From Chromobotia macracanthus (taxonomy: Eukaryota > Chordata > Actinopteri > Cypriniformes > Botiidae): a DNA stretch of 64,000 nt. Shown piece after piece: positions 42,592 to 52,542 of this stretch. The stretch spans positions 4,335,001 through 4,399,000 of the forward strand of contig JAZGTH010000011.1 in the NCBI GenBank assembly GCA_036877525.1. The letters run 5' to 3'. Below the pieces are notes generated by a model. The model worked only from the letters and a program-made list of their open reading frames with translations, did no database searches and was not told where the DNA came from. Position 1 is the first letter of the stretch. Each line of letters opens with the position of its first letter. The position numbers and the translations under genes were made by a program.

Positions 42592-42827
42592 TGAGTCTGC
42601 AGGATCGATGTTGTATCAGTGATAAATTCATGGTGCAATGAGCTGGCAAGAGAGCGACACATTTGTTTCCACTGCGGCTGCTTGCAGCTACACAAAGTGG
42701 CCATATCATTATAAAATATTATATTTTAGTAATTTAGTTATTGGCTGGGTTATCTACAATTGTTTTGTGACTGTGCCAAAATGAGGGATGACGAGCATAG
42801 CCAGGCCCCAAAGAGACACTTAATTTT

Positions 42828-43174
42828 AAAGGCAGGATAGGTAATATTTTTCCAGAAACATTTTGTTATGCCGGTTGTCTCTTCACATCCTGATAGCAAT
42901 CACTAAGTAAAGTGGTTTAAATATATAAATATCTTATAAAATGCTTCTGTGGAAGGCGCAGGACCATAAAATGTTCCTCCAATCATTGCATTCGGTCTGA
43001 AGGCAACAACAGGATATTCTACTTGCCTGCATATGTATTTGCATACCTCGGCTCACCGCATTCACGTGTTTTGGAGGAGGCGTGGCTTTGGAGAGCGCTT
43101 CTAAGGGAGAGCGGGATCTTATGCTTTTAAAGCTAGCTTGCTATTGCTAGCCTCTCTGAAATTGCCTACCCTTA
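42828..43174 (+). mobile_element. family-C MITE, long copy
   Basis: Begins aaaggcaggataggtaatat and ends gaaattgcctacccttaa. Interior includes catcctgatagcaatcact and gcgtggctttggagagcgc. It is the plus-oriented counterpart of 28996-29315. Confidence 0.75.
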
Positions 43175-44119
43175 AATAAACATAAAATATTAAAGACAAA
43201 CTTAAATATTAAAGATGCAATTATTGTAATATTGTTTGATATGTTAAACCAGGAACGTGTTCTATCTCGTTAAATGACATCACATTAAACGTTGTAACCA
43301 CCAAAGTCATATAACATCTATATAATCATGGCAATAGTTACAGTATATCCAACCCTGCACCAGTTCTTCCTGGATCAGATAGCTTCTCTAATCCCGTGTT
43401 TATGCATCAGTGCTGGTAACAGTCGGGTTAGCTCTGCTCGGTATCGACCCAAGTGGGTCCAGCATCCCTCTCTCCCGAACGAACTGAACATTTCACCACA
43501 CAAAACAAGAAAATGTGTGCGCTGTGTTCCATAGACACAGCTCAGCGCTCTGGATCAATATCACCCCATACGACTGTAATCCTGGCCTCTGAATTAAACT
43601 AATCTCAGGCTAAATAATCTATATACAGCAACGGGAGGCTTGTAGCATGATGTGGGTGTGTTTGTGCTTGCCAAAGCCTTGTTAGAAAGATTAATTAGTT
43701 GATAATTGACACTGTATTTGTCAAGGAAGGCCAATGAAAAAGCAATACAATTTTTATAACAAAGCCACTGTGGGGGCTTGGGTTTAGCGGATGTGATGGA
43801 GGATTCCTCCATACCGCAAACAATCAATTAAATTGATCTGTACGCAACTCTCCCTATTACCATTTGTTTATCATGCCTCAGTTTCGAATATTCCACTTTA
43901 AATTCACACTGCCGGATCCTCTGTTTTATCACAACGTCAGTTCACGCTTTAGATACAAGTCTCATCTCCTGCAAATCCCCTCGCAGACTCTTCATACTTG
44001 TAACTCAGATTAAGGGTGTGAAAAAGCGAGCTTCGAGAGGAGAAGTTAGATAAATAATAAAACACAGATCCTGCTGTTTTGTCTGAGGGCAGAGTAGTTC
44101 GCTTTAATGCACAAAAGTG

Positions 44120-44150
<31 letters not shown>
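44120..44150. repeat. (CA)n microsatellite
   Basis: About 15 uninterrupted CA units. Confidence 0.9.
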
Positions 44151-44154
<4 letters not shown>

Positions 44155-44395
44155 TTTCCTATGCCAGTGTAGCTGTGCTTGACTCTGCAACTTCTCTCTA
44201 ATTAGTCCCAGGGCAAGCTCTCAGAGCAGAGAGAGAGACAGAAAGGTGAGGGGAAGAGGAGAGGAAGTTTGTATTATCAGACAAAAGTCAGAGAGTATTA
44301 CACACACCAAACCAGTGCTAAGGCTGTGTAAGACTTTTACATTGTGTAAAGTTACAACAGTATTTACCAGGGGCCCTTGGATGGGGAGGGGTTGT

Positions 44396-44414
44396 GAATC
44401 AATCAATCAATCAA
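44396..44414. repeat. (AATC)n microsatellite
   Basis: Four to five AATC units. Confidence 0.8.
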
Positions 44415-47086
44415 TGTAATATTTAAGTCCCATATATGTTATCAGCTGATCTAACAGGACTGCTGTTGTTTGATGATGCTGACAATATAACTGTATATAC
44501 TGTACTGTAAATACAATACAACTTGTGTTATTAATTGCACTAAATGAATGTTTAATTGACAGTCCTATAATGTTAAAATGCTATACTGGCTTGTTATTGT
44601 GTCTCAATGCCAGGCTTATCAACATTTTGTCATGAATAATTTTGTTTAATTTGTCTATCAAGAATAAAAATATAAACAAATCAAATGTGATGAACACTTT
44701 TGTTTTTATTTGAACTCATTTAACTTTTTGATTCAACATTGTTTTAAATATAAAGAAATAATATTAAAATATAAAATGTCGACCTTACTGCCCAGCCCCA
44801 ATGGGTACTATACACATTATAAGAATTTATTATTAAATTAATTACATTTTAAAATGATGTATGTCTGTATGTATCTTAGCAGCTAAAATTGTACAGTTCA
44901 CCTCAGAGGTCGACCCCTCGTCCACTAGCTAATGCCACAGGAAAAAACGTACTCCCTATGCTGCCTGCATCGAGCGAACAACCACATCATTAGAGGAGTT
45001 TTACACAGAATAAGCCGAAAAGAGAGAATTTAGAATCAAATAAAGCCTTTTATAAATGAGAGATGTTCCCTCTACACTGTCCATAGCCTGAAATACTTTC
45101 TAAATAGGAGCAATGGCATCATATTCAGTCAGAAAATCAGGACTTAGATAAAAACTTTTACTCCATCAGAGCCTTCCTCCCACTCGACTTAGTCTGGTTA
45201 ATTTATAAGACCATTTTTCGGACCCAGAGAGAGAAGCATACAAAATTCCACACTGCTGTCAGAAAACTTTCCATGGATTTCAATTTCACAGCACATTCTT
45301 GTGTTAAAGTTTCAGTTTTCAAAACCTGTTGGGAAGACCAGCTATTGTCCCTTTAGGATAACTCAGTCAACCGTCTGCCATCTTGGTAATGCCCCCCAGT
45401 CAGCTAGTTTCCAGTCATACAGGTCCAGTTTATTTGAACCGGGAAAGACAAAAATCCCAGAAACTTTTGTCTAAGCTTATGTTTAAGTAACATGCTAACT
45501 GCAATAATCTGACCACAAAGGTGCCATATATTTTGCTTTATTTCTGCATATGTACATTGAGTTTAATAGTTAATGTTTTGCAAACTCAGAGTAATCCATA
45601 ACAACAAAATTCGTTTTGTTTTTCAAATAAACGCCCCTCTGAGGCCCGACACCATACTCACTGTCTATCAACCCACTACATTATCAAGAAATAAAGTTCT
45701 TATAAACTTTCTTTTTATAAATTTTCTCTCCAAGAATGTATCTATAGGGAAAATGGCTTTGTAAGCCAGTACACATGGTTTGTTATCAGTAGAAACAGAA
45801 TTAATGAGACTTAATACTTCCAAATTTGTGGACCTTTCTCACATCAAAATGACTAAACAGCAGCTTATATTTTTGCAGTATGAGGTCTTCCTATGGGAGA
45901 TTAGCCTATATTGATTAGGACATAATGGACATAATTTAGCATAAAAAGCCCTCAGAGATTGAATTGATTGATGGTTTAGGTGACATTTTGTCTTGGTCTT
46001 TGATATGTGCTTGGCGTTTTGCTATATGACATGGTGCAAAAATGTCACAAAATATTACCTGCCATTCGTTTTTTTTAAATTGCAAAATTTTAACTTTGAA
46101 ATCAGTCAAAGACACATAACTCTACAATTTCTTTTATTTAATTACAATTATGACATTTTCACTCAAAAAAATAATAATTTATGTGGATAAAAATAAGTAA
46201 ATATAAATATCTATGGTTTCATAGATATATATGATTATATATACATTATGTATAAGGTTTCACAGCTGTCTCTTTTCAGGCAAAATCAAAGGCAGCCATA
46301 CTTGAGTTTTATATTGTTATTTTGTAAGATGTCATCAGTGTACGATTGTGGTGTCAATCTGAAACGATGTTTTTATTTCGTTCATTTATGTAAATGTCAG
46401 ATTGTCAATATAAACAATAATTTTTACATTTTGGTAAAACGTATGTTAAACAGTCAGTTTCCACTTAACAGAACAGAAACACTGGCCTAGTGATAATTAA
46501 ACTGACCCACAATAATTCTTGCCAAAAATAGAGCAAATCCTGGAGATTTTCATGGCAAACATAAGGACAGTTTTAACTCTGACCCTTACTGCTGGTCACT
46601 GATGGGACCTCATTACCAAAGACATGTCATAATGGTCAAGTCAACGGCCTGAACCTTGTTAGCACGAGATTTTCCGGACTCAATTAAAAATGTGGTGACT
46701 CCTCAGCTGACAGCACGTGTGGCTTCCTGCCATGACAACCATTAGACCGGATTTAAAACAAGAACCTTCAAACCCACGGCAGGAACCGACAGCAGTCACA
46801 CTCTCAGGTGTGTACGGTGTTCTGTTTTTACTTTGTGATATAATCTCAGCACCTCTTCTGACGGCTTCACAGATTCAGGTATCATTTGTGAAATGAGACC
46901 TGCGGTGAGGTTTGAATGAACATGCGGCTTTTGTAGAACCTTCTTCTTCACTTTGTCAGTGTCACTGTTGCATGTCTTACACCTTCTTCGCACCCTTGTT
47001 CTCACTTTCTAGTTGAAACATTTATATAATGAGGATTCAAGAGGAGGTTGAGATCTTTAGGCAAGAATTTCAGATTCCGCCACCTC

Positions 47087-47398
47087 TGAGTTGCTAACAA
47101 TTTGAGGTTGTAAGAATGTTTCCCTAACATTTCTGTTAAAAATGTTATTTTGAAACTTCTAGAAATGTTCAAGACCTCCTGTTTTTAGACGGTAAATTAA
47201 CATTGATGCTTGGTTATAAGAATGTTAGTTTTTTAATTCTGTAATGTTTTTTAAACGTTCCATTTACTAATTAATAATAATGTTTTTGATATATGATTTA
47301 GAACATTAAAAAGTTCTACTAATGTTACTGCAAGAATGTTTTTGAGAACTTTGAGACTTTTAAAGAACATTAGCCAACGTTCTGGGAATGTTCCCTGG
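47087..47398. mobile_element. AACGTT-type MITE (family A), worn copy
   Basis: Left arm gctaacaatttgaggttgta and right arm agccaacgttctgggaatgt, with both terminal CCCAG/CTGGG ends damaged. No clear target duplication. Confidence 0.6.
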
Positions 47399-47997
47399 GT
47401 ATTACGCCTAGCATGCTAGCTGTATGCCTACACTCTGTTGTATGGTCATCTGCATGAGACCTGATCCTTGTATGTTATTTTTAGTACATACAGCAGAGAC
47501 GATTTTGGGGAAGGACCATTTACAAGACAACTAGAGTTACTTTTTCAAATACAATATCTGTAGCTCCAGCCATCATTTTTAAACAAACTGTGTGGATGTG
47601 TCCAGTTCCTTTTAATGTAAGAAGAATCTGAACAAAGGAACAAAGGAGACATGATGGATGATGTAGTGAGGGTAATTATTTAAAATGCAACAGCCAGACA
47701 GTGCAGCTAAAGCAAAGGGCTGCCTCGGTGTGATAATTCTCATTCAGTTTGGGCTAAATAGTATAATTGTGTTGTGGACAATTTAGGTTGCAGGACACAT
47801 ACAGATATTATATAATTAATTTCCTTTATATCTATTCATGCTTGTTTTTTTACTCTTTCCAGTTTTCTCTCTCCCAGCAAAACTGTCTTGCATAACACAC
47901 AGTTATTATAAACGGCCTGTGTACAGGTTTTGTAGGCCTAGAACTAAATAAAATTTGCACAAGAGAAAGGTGCTTGCCTGTTCTAAAGTCACAAAAG

Positions 47998-48130
47998 GTG
48001 GTTGCCAGGGTGTTGCTATGCAGTTTCTAAGTTTGTGTGGTTGCCAGGGTGCTCTGGATGGTTGTTGCTTACTGATCCAAACCAGTATACTGTGACAGAG
48101 CATTATGGGTGGTCGCCATGGTTACTCACT
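47998..48130 (+). repeat. GGTTGCCAGGGTG minisatellite
   Basis: Units gtggttgccagggtgttgct, gtggttgccagggtgctctg and ggtggtcgccatggttactc. Inverse relative of 19731-19832. The GTTGCCAGGG core resembles half of an RFX X-box. Confidence 0.6.
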
Positions 48131-48819
48131 GGCCCTAGGTCAAAATATTCCACCCCTGTGATATTCTGCTACCTAGATATAAAGGACTTGTGGAAAGACG
48201 CAGTGCAGTTGAATAAAATGTATCATGTCTCATGTAGACAATATAACCTAATCAAAACCCACACCTAACCTTAACAGAAAACTTTCTGCATTTGTACCAA
48301 AACTTTATTTTACTTTATTTAACCATATACTGGGGACACATATGCCTTTCAATTTAGTCTGCGTAAAACTGCAATCTTTAGGGCTTGTTTTCCCAATCAA
48401 AAAGGTTTCTTTAAACAGTTACGGTATCTCCTAACACGATTGCTATCATTAAAAAGCTTTGACTTTCCTTTTTACTTCAGTACAAGACATGAAAATGTGT
48501 TGCTGGGTCGAAATGATGTAAACAGGTATCAGATATAGTTTTAGGCTCTTGAATTGCACAGCCAGTAAGTGCATAAACGTATCAGTTTAAGCGTTTTAGT
48601 GAAACTAACAACAGAGCTAAAATCACAGCCTGAGCAAATCATTAGGACTCTTAAGGATGAATGATTGTGTTTGTGGATTTTTCTTTGTCAGAGAATGGAG
48701 TGATTATGGCCAAGCAACACACGGGTCATGCTGAAGTCTTGTTCAATTCTGTAGGTGGTTTTTTGGTTTTACAGGCATAGGTTGTATTAAAAGTCTGAAA
48801 TCGCAGATTGTGGCAGTAT

Positions 48820-49069
48820 CCCAGTAATGTTGGGTTGTAAGCACAGTTCCCTAATGTTTCCATTATGCCACAAAAACATTACACATGTTGTTTTGAAAGT
48901 TCAGTTTTTCAGACATTGTATTAACGTTCTGTAACGTTTTAAAATATCCCGCTAACTACTTAAAAATAACATTTTTGATATGATACATAACGTTATACAA
49001 GGTCTACTGTACGTACATTACTGTAAGAACATTTTGAACTATAGAGAACTTTAGAGAACGTAAGCCAAT
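48820..49069. mobile_element. AACGTT-type MITE (family A), worn copy
   Basis: Left end cccagtaatgttgggttgta, interior gataacgtt-like motifs, right arm tttagagaacgtaagccaat. The right terminal repeat is lost. Confidence 0.5.
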
Positions 49070-49384
49070 TGAGTTGAAGTAGCTACTTAATCATCAACAC
49101 AGTCTGCATTAGTTTTATTAGTATAATTTAACCACGAGAAATGCATTTATTAGATATTATAGCACTGAGGAGTTTGCATACCGATTTTTGCAGAATTAGG
49201 CCTAATAAGAGGCATAAACATGCAGGGAGTGAGATGACAACCCAGTTGTCCATCTATCTCTATAAAAATAGCGTATGTGAAACACACAAATGTCTTTTTA
49301 TTTTATTTGTTATTTTTTCCTGTTCAATAATGTTCATAAACAATATAAGCAATATAGTCAAAAAAAGCTGAAAACACAAGAACG

Positions 49385-49568
49385 TCCTGCGTGCTCGGCA
49401 CCTCGATGTGACGTCACCGCAAATGAGGGCGTGGCCACGCGAACTCCTCAAAGACGGGCGATTTCGTCAATCGGTAACAGCATGCGAACCATCCGTATTT
49501 GTTAAGCCTGTTTATTGCGGTATTATTTTATTTTTTAGTGTTGTTTCCATCGTTGTCAGCGAACTTTT
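49385..49568 (+). promoter_or_regulatory. CRE-bearing, CpG-rich promoter-like segment
   Basis: Full palindromic CRE TGACGTCA at 49409-49416 and GC-box-like GGGCGTGGC at 49427-49435, within a local CpG-rich patch that contrasts with the A/T-rich flanks. No TATA box seen. It lies immediately upstream of a short open frame starting at 49569, so it is read as the promoter and 5' UTR of that gene. A TTTTTTAG at 49531-49538 could alternatively be a 5'-UTR splice acceptor. Confidence 0.45.
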
Positions 49569-49703
49569 ATGGGTCGTGGCCCACCTGTTGCGAAACAGCG
49601 GAGGACGTTCAAACCAAAACCACAGGGTGCGACAAAGAAGCTTTCTCAAAGACACAGAAACCGAGAAAAACTGCTGAAGCCAGATGAAAAAATAAAACAT
49701 GAG
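49569..49703 (+). CDS. unrecognised small basic protein, exon 1
   Basis: I do not recognise this protein. The frame opens at ATG 49569, with an in-frame TAG upstream at 49536-49538, and encodes MGRGPPVAKQRRTFKPKPQG and onward to DEKIKHE, 45 residues of which 15 are lysine or arginine. It ends in phase 0 at GAG|gtaagg, a near-consensus donor. The composition suggests a nucleolar, RNA- or DNA-binding or targeting N-terminus, but that is only inference. With exons at 50054 and 51382 it predicts about 183 residues. The start context is weak at -3 (T) but has G at +4. The promoter-like sequence just upstream supports it being a true first exon. Confidence 0.5.
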
Positions 49704-49747
49704 GTAAGGCCTTCAATTGTTTCAGAGCATTGTTCGTGTTTGACTTC

Positions 49748-50038
49748 AGACGAGAGACTCACTGTGTGTGTGTCGTCACAATAAGACGTCACTGTAAGTG
49801 TGACGTCACAATAAGACGTCACAGAAAGTGTGTTGTCACAATAAGACGTCACTGTAAATGTGTCGTCACAATAAGACGAGAGGCTCATTGTGTGTGTCGT
49901 CACAGTAAGTGTGTCGTCACAATAAGACGTCACAGTAAGTGTGTCGTCACAATAAGACGTCACAGTAAGTGTGTCGTCACAATAAGACGAGAGACTCACT
50001 GTGTGTGTCGTCACAATAAGACGTCACAGTAAGTGTGT
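49748..50038 (+). repeat. CRE-like and splice-motif-rich minisatellite in intron 1
   Basis: About ten tandem units. The commoner unit is 30 bases, built of taagacgtcacagtaag followed by tgtgtcgtcacaa. The other is about 34 bases, with taagacgagagactcactg. The array fills almost all of the 350-base intron and stops about 15 bases before the exon-2 acceptor. Units carry GACGTCAC, one carries a full TGACGTCA (49801-49808), and five contain GTAAGT. Confidence 0.9.
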
Positions 50039-50053
50039 AAGTTTCCCTGAAAG

Positions 50054-50244
50054 ATGAAAGAGAAAAACGCACTGAGGAAATATGACTTGCCACAGCGAAT
50101 ACATGCAGACTCGAAGTCGCTGTATGATGGCGCTGGAAGCAAGGCTCTAAGTGTTTCTGTTGAGATGTCCCATTACTTCAACAGAGCCTTTGTAATAAGT
50201 GGAGAGGCAGGGAGAGATGACACCAGGACTCGGAGGAAGAGCCG
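50054..50244 (+). CDS. unrecognised small basic protein, exon 2
   Basis: Acceptor gtttccctgaaag at phase 0. Encodes MKEKNALRKYDLPQRIHADS, KSLYDGAGSKALSVSVEMSH and YFNRAFVISGEAGRDDTRTR with RKS. The donor CCG|gtgggt is moderate, leaving two bases. If it is not spliced, the frame closes at 50258-50260 after five more codons, giving a 113-residue form. Its own initial ATG could also serve as the start. The mixed charged and hydrophobic composition and absence of repeats fit real coding sequence better than a chance frame. No family is recognised. Confidence 0.45.
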
Positions 50245-50766
50245 GTGGGTGTTTAACTGAAGTCATGCTGTTCCCTTATCGCATGTGATGATGCATGTTC
50301 ACATATCGATACAAAATTTCCTCCAGATCTCCTGCTCACTGAGAGCGAGAAAATGATGATGCGGGTCTCCATCGCTTGCAGAAATGTGCTGAAATGTGTT
50401 TTTCCAGAATGCTACCCTTAATAGTGATGTTTATTAAAACAGGTTGTTTTTGCTTATATGTCTAAGCTGTTATGAGTATTGGTAAGCTTTGGCATGTCGC
50501 CTGTCCTGTATTTGTTACATGTATCGATGCAACCTTGAACAATATTGCTTGGTGAGAAACCTTTTAATGACATTTAACAAAATACCAGAAAGCTTCCAGC
50601 ATTGTAAGGTTATGCCATTTGTTTCCACAATAGTAACAAAAACTGCTGTACAGTGTGTTGTTGGAAACTGAAATTAGGCATGTTTTCTGTAAAGGCACCA
50701 GATTAGGCCTTGAACTGAACGTGCTAACCAATGTGAAAAAAATGCTTTAATTTTTATTATATTCTC

Positions 50767-50770
<4 letters not shown>

Positions 50771-50808
<38 letters not shown>
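50771..50808. repeat. (AT)n microsatellite
   Basis: About 18 uninterrupted AT units. Confidence 0.9.
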
Positions 50809-50809
<1 letters not shown>

Positions 50810-50825
50810 TTAGTCTAATTGTAAG

Positions 50826-50861
<36 letters not shown>

Positions 50862-50863
50862 TC
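50826..50863. repeat. (CTTT)n microsatellite
   Basis: About nine CTTT units, only 17 bases after the AT array. Confidence 0.9.
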
Positions 50864-51381
50864 GTCTGAGTCAACCAAAAGGTTACAGATAATGATGTCG
50901 CCATGCTATCCTCGACTATCCATCTTCTGGTCATACCTCACCACACTGGAAAAAAAACACAAAAGAAATCAATAGGAAAGAACTGTCAAAGAGCCAGAGT
51001 CACAGATCCTTAGAGCCTCACTTCACAAGACCTGTGTACTGAAATATACCGGGCCCAGAAATTCACTGCACTTCTCGGCACTGAAAATAAACAAGGTGAA
51101 AAGGGCACTCTTGGTTTAGTTTCTGTTCATTTTTAAACAGCATTATCTCTTTATACAACACACCAGCGTGACATGTCACATTAAAGTGCTATTAGTGCGT
51201 TTATGTAAGTGCTTATGACACTTTTGTCATGTGATCTCTGGCATGCTCCTGCCATCTCTTTCGTGTGCACAAGGTAATGCACTCCGTCAGGGCGTTTAAT
51301 GCATGCATCACGGCACTCATTTGCTTGTCCATAATAAATGAGAGTGCTCATGTACTACGGCCTTTTCCCTGTGTAGTACAG

Positions 51382-51607
51382 TAGGAGTGCATCATGGACA
51401 GTCAGGGGAGTGGAGCAACCTGCCTCAGCATTATTCACTAGAGAACTGGGGCCTCAGGGCCCTCAGCGGCCCCCATACCAACTGCATCCGCCTGCCCTAC
51501 ATTGTACGTCCTCTCATTATCCCAGCGCTTATTCATCACTGTATGGCAGGGACGCCCAGTGGGACAGGAAGATCACTGTGAACAAAGGACGTAGCGTCCT
51601 CAAGTGA
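51382..51607 (+). CDS. unrecognised small protein, probable last exon
   Basis: A strong acceptor (ccttttccctgtgtagtacag) ends at 51381, and an in-frame TAG just before it (51374-51376) shows the frame needs splicing. The one-base phase it requires is exactly what exon 2 leaves. Encodes RSASWTVRGVEQPASALFTR, then a proline-rich part (GPQGPQRPPYQLHPPALH) and the end YGRDAQWDRKITVNKGRSVL plus K, with TGA at 51605-51607. A second overlapping frame is also open through 51581, so the reading-frame choice rests on phase and the C-terminal composition. Confidence 0.4.
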
Positions 51608-52536
51608 AGGACTTGTGTGTGTGTGTGTGTGTGCGCCGTGATTTTGTACCTAACTGATGATCGTACGTTGATAAATGTCACTTCAACTCAGTCGAGTCGA
51701 GTCGGGGGTTTGATGTGTGCTATGCTCCGTGCAAACGTCAAACTTTTCGTCTACATGTTAAAAAAATATCAGTCAGTGAGGGAGAGTTGCTTTAACAGTC
51801 AGCGGTCTATAGGAACAGAAGCATGATATAATAAGCCTGTTATTTCAGGAAAGTCGACCTGTTTAAAGATGCATCAATCTGAGCTTTATACAGTATTGCA
51901 AGCCTGTGTGATCTTTAAGCGTGCGCATGCATTGCTCGGGTTGATGACTAGCTCTTTAGTCTCCTTAAAATCGAAGTTTGAATTGCATACTTGAAAATTG
52001 CATTATAACAGAAAGTGGTGAAATCGAAATACTTTGCATTTGTCAATTTCTGCTCATTGTTGAAGGCCTTTAAATCTTATTAGACTGGGCAAGTCTGTTT
52101 GATTTAGTTGGTATAGATATTCGCTTACACGCAAATAAGTAAATTACCCTCTAAGTTCACTGTAACCGTAGGAGATCAATGATTTAGTTATTGCCAAACT
52201 ATCTAGATTCCCCCTGGGCTAACCTAGTTGAATGAAATGAAGCGATATTTTATTGATATTTTTCCGCGCACACTGTCCCATAGGCTTTTGAGTCACCTTA
52301 TGAATCTCATTTTCTGCTTATAAATAAGAAATGAAAATGAATTGGAAAATCGCTAAAACTAGTTTCAAATTAAAATTTCTGGAAAGTCTGTGATTCAGGC
52401 GTAAATATAAATGATGTTGTTTATTTTGCATATTTTTTAGTTCATTGTTTACATATTAATGGTATCAGTCAAAAGCTGATTATGATGGAGTAAGATTACA
52501 TTTAAATGTCAAATGACATTTAAATCTGACACTTGA

Positions 52537-52542
52537 AATAAA
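52537..52542 (+). terminator. possible poly(A) signal for the small gene
   Basis: AATAAA about 930 bases after the predicted TGA, with a second AATAAA 14 bases later in an A-rich stretch. It is a weak inference because the region is A/T-rich. Confidence 0.2.

Larger units (their letters stand above)
37036..49380. other. gene-free interval between plxna1 and the next gene
   Basis: No coding exon that I can support on either strand over 12.3 kb. Holds family-A MITEs (39145, 47087, 48820), a family-C MITE (42828), a family-E repeat (37388), SINE copies (40391, 41322), microsatellites, an old tandem array (42384-42591) and one ATTA-rich candidate element (38020-38260). Confidence 0.6.
50245..51381 (+). 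other. intron 2 of the small gene
   Basis: Contains an (AT)n microsatellite (50771-50808) and an adjacent (CTTT)n microsatellite (50826-50863). No other element recognised. Confidence 0.4.

Noticed and set aside
42322..42594. 90-codon and 74-codon hydrophobic frames
   Set aside because: Overlapping frames through an old tandem array with few stops. No start context or splice signals.
46796..47005. Basic 69-codon minus-strand frame
   Set aside because: No splice sites or promoter, adjoins a MITE, and there is no recognised protein resemblance.
49646..50032. Repetitive proteins on both strands in the minisatellite (SYCDDTLTV and VVTIRRH types)
   Set aside because: A 30-base unit has no stop in some frames by arithmetic. 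This is intron sequence, not a repeat protein gene.
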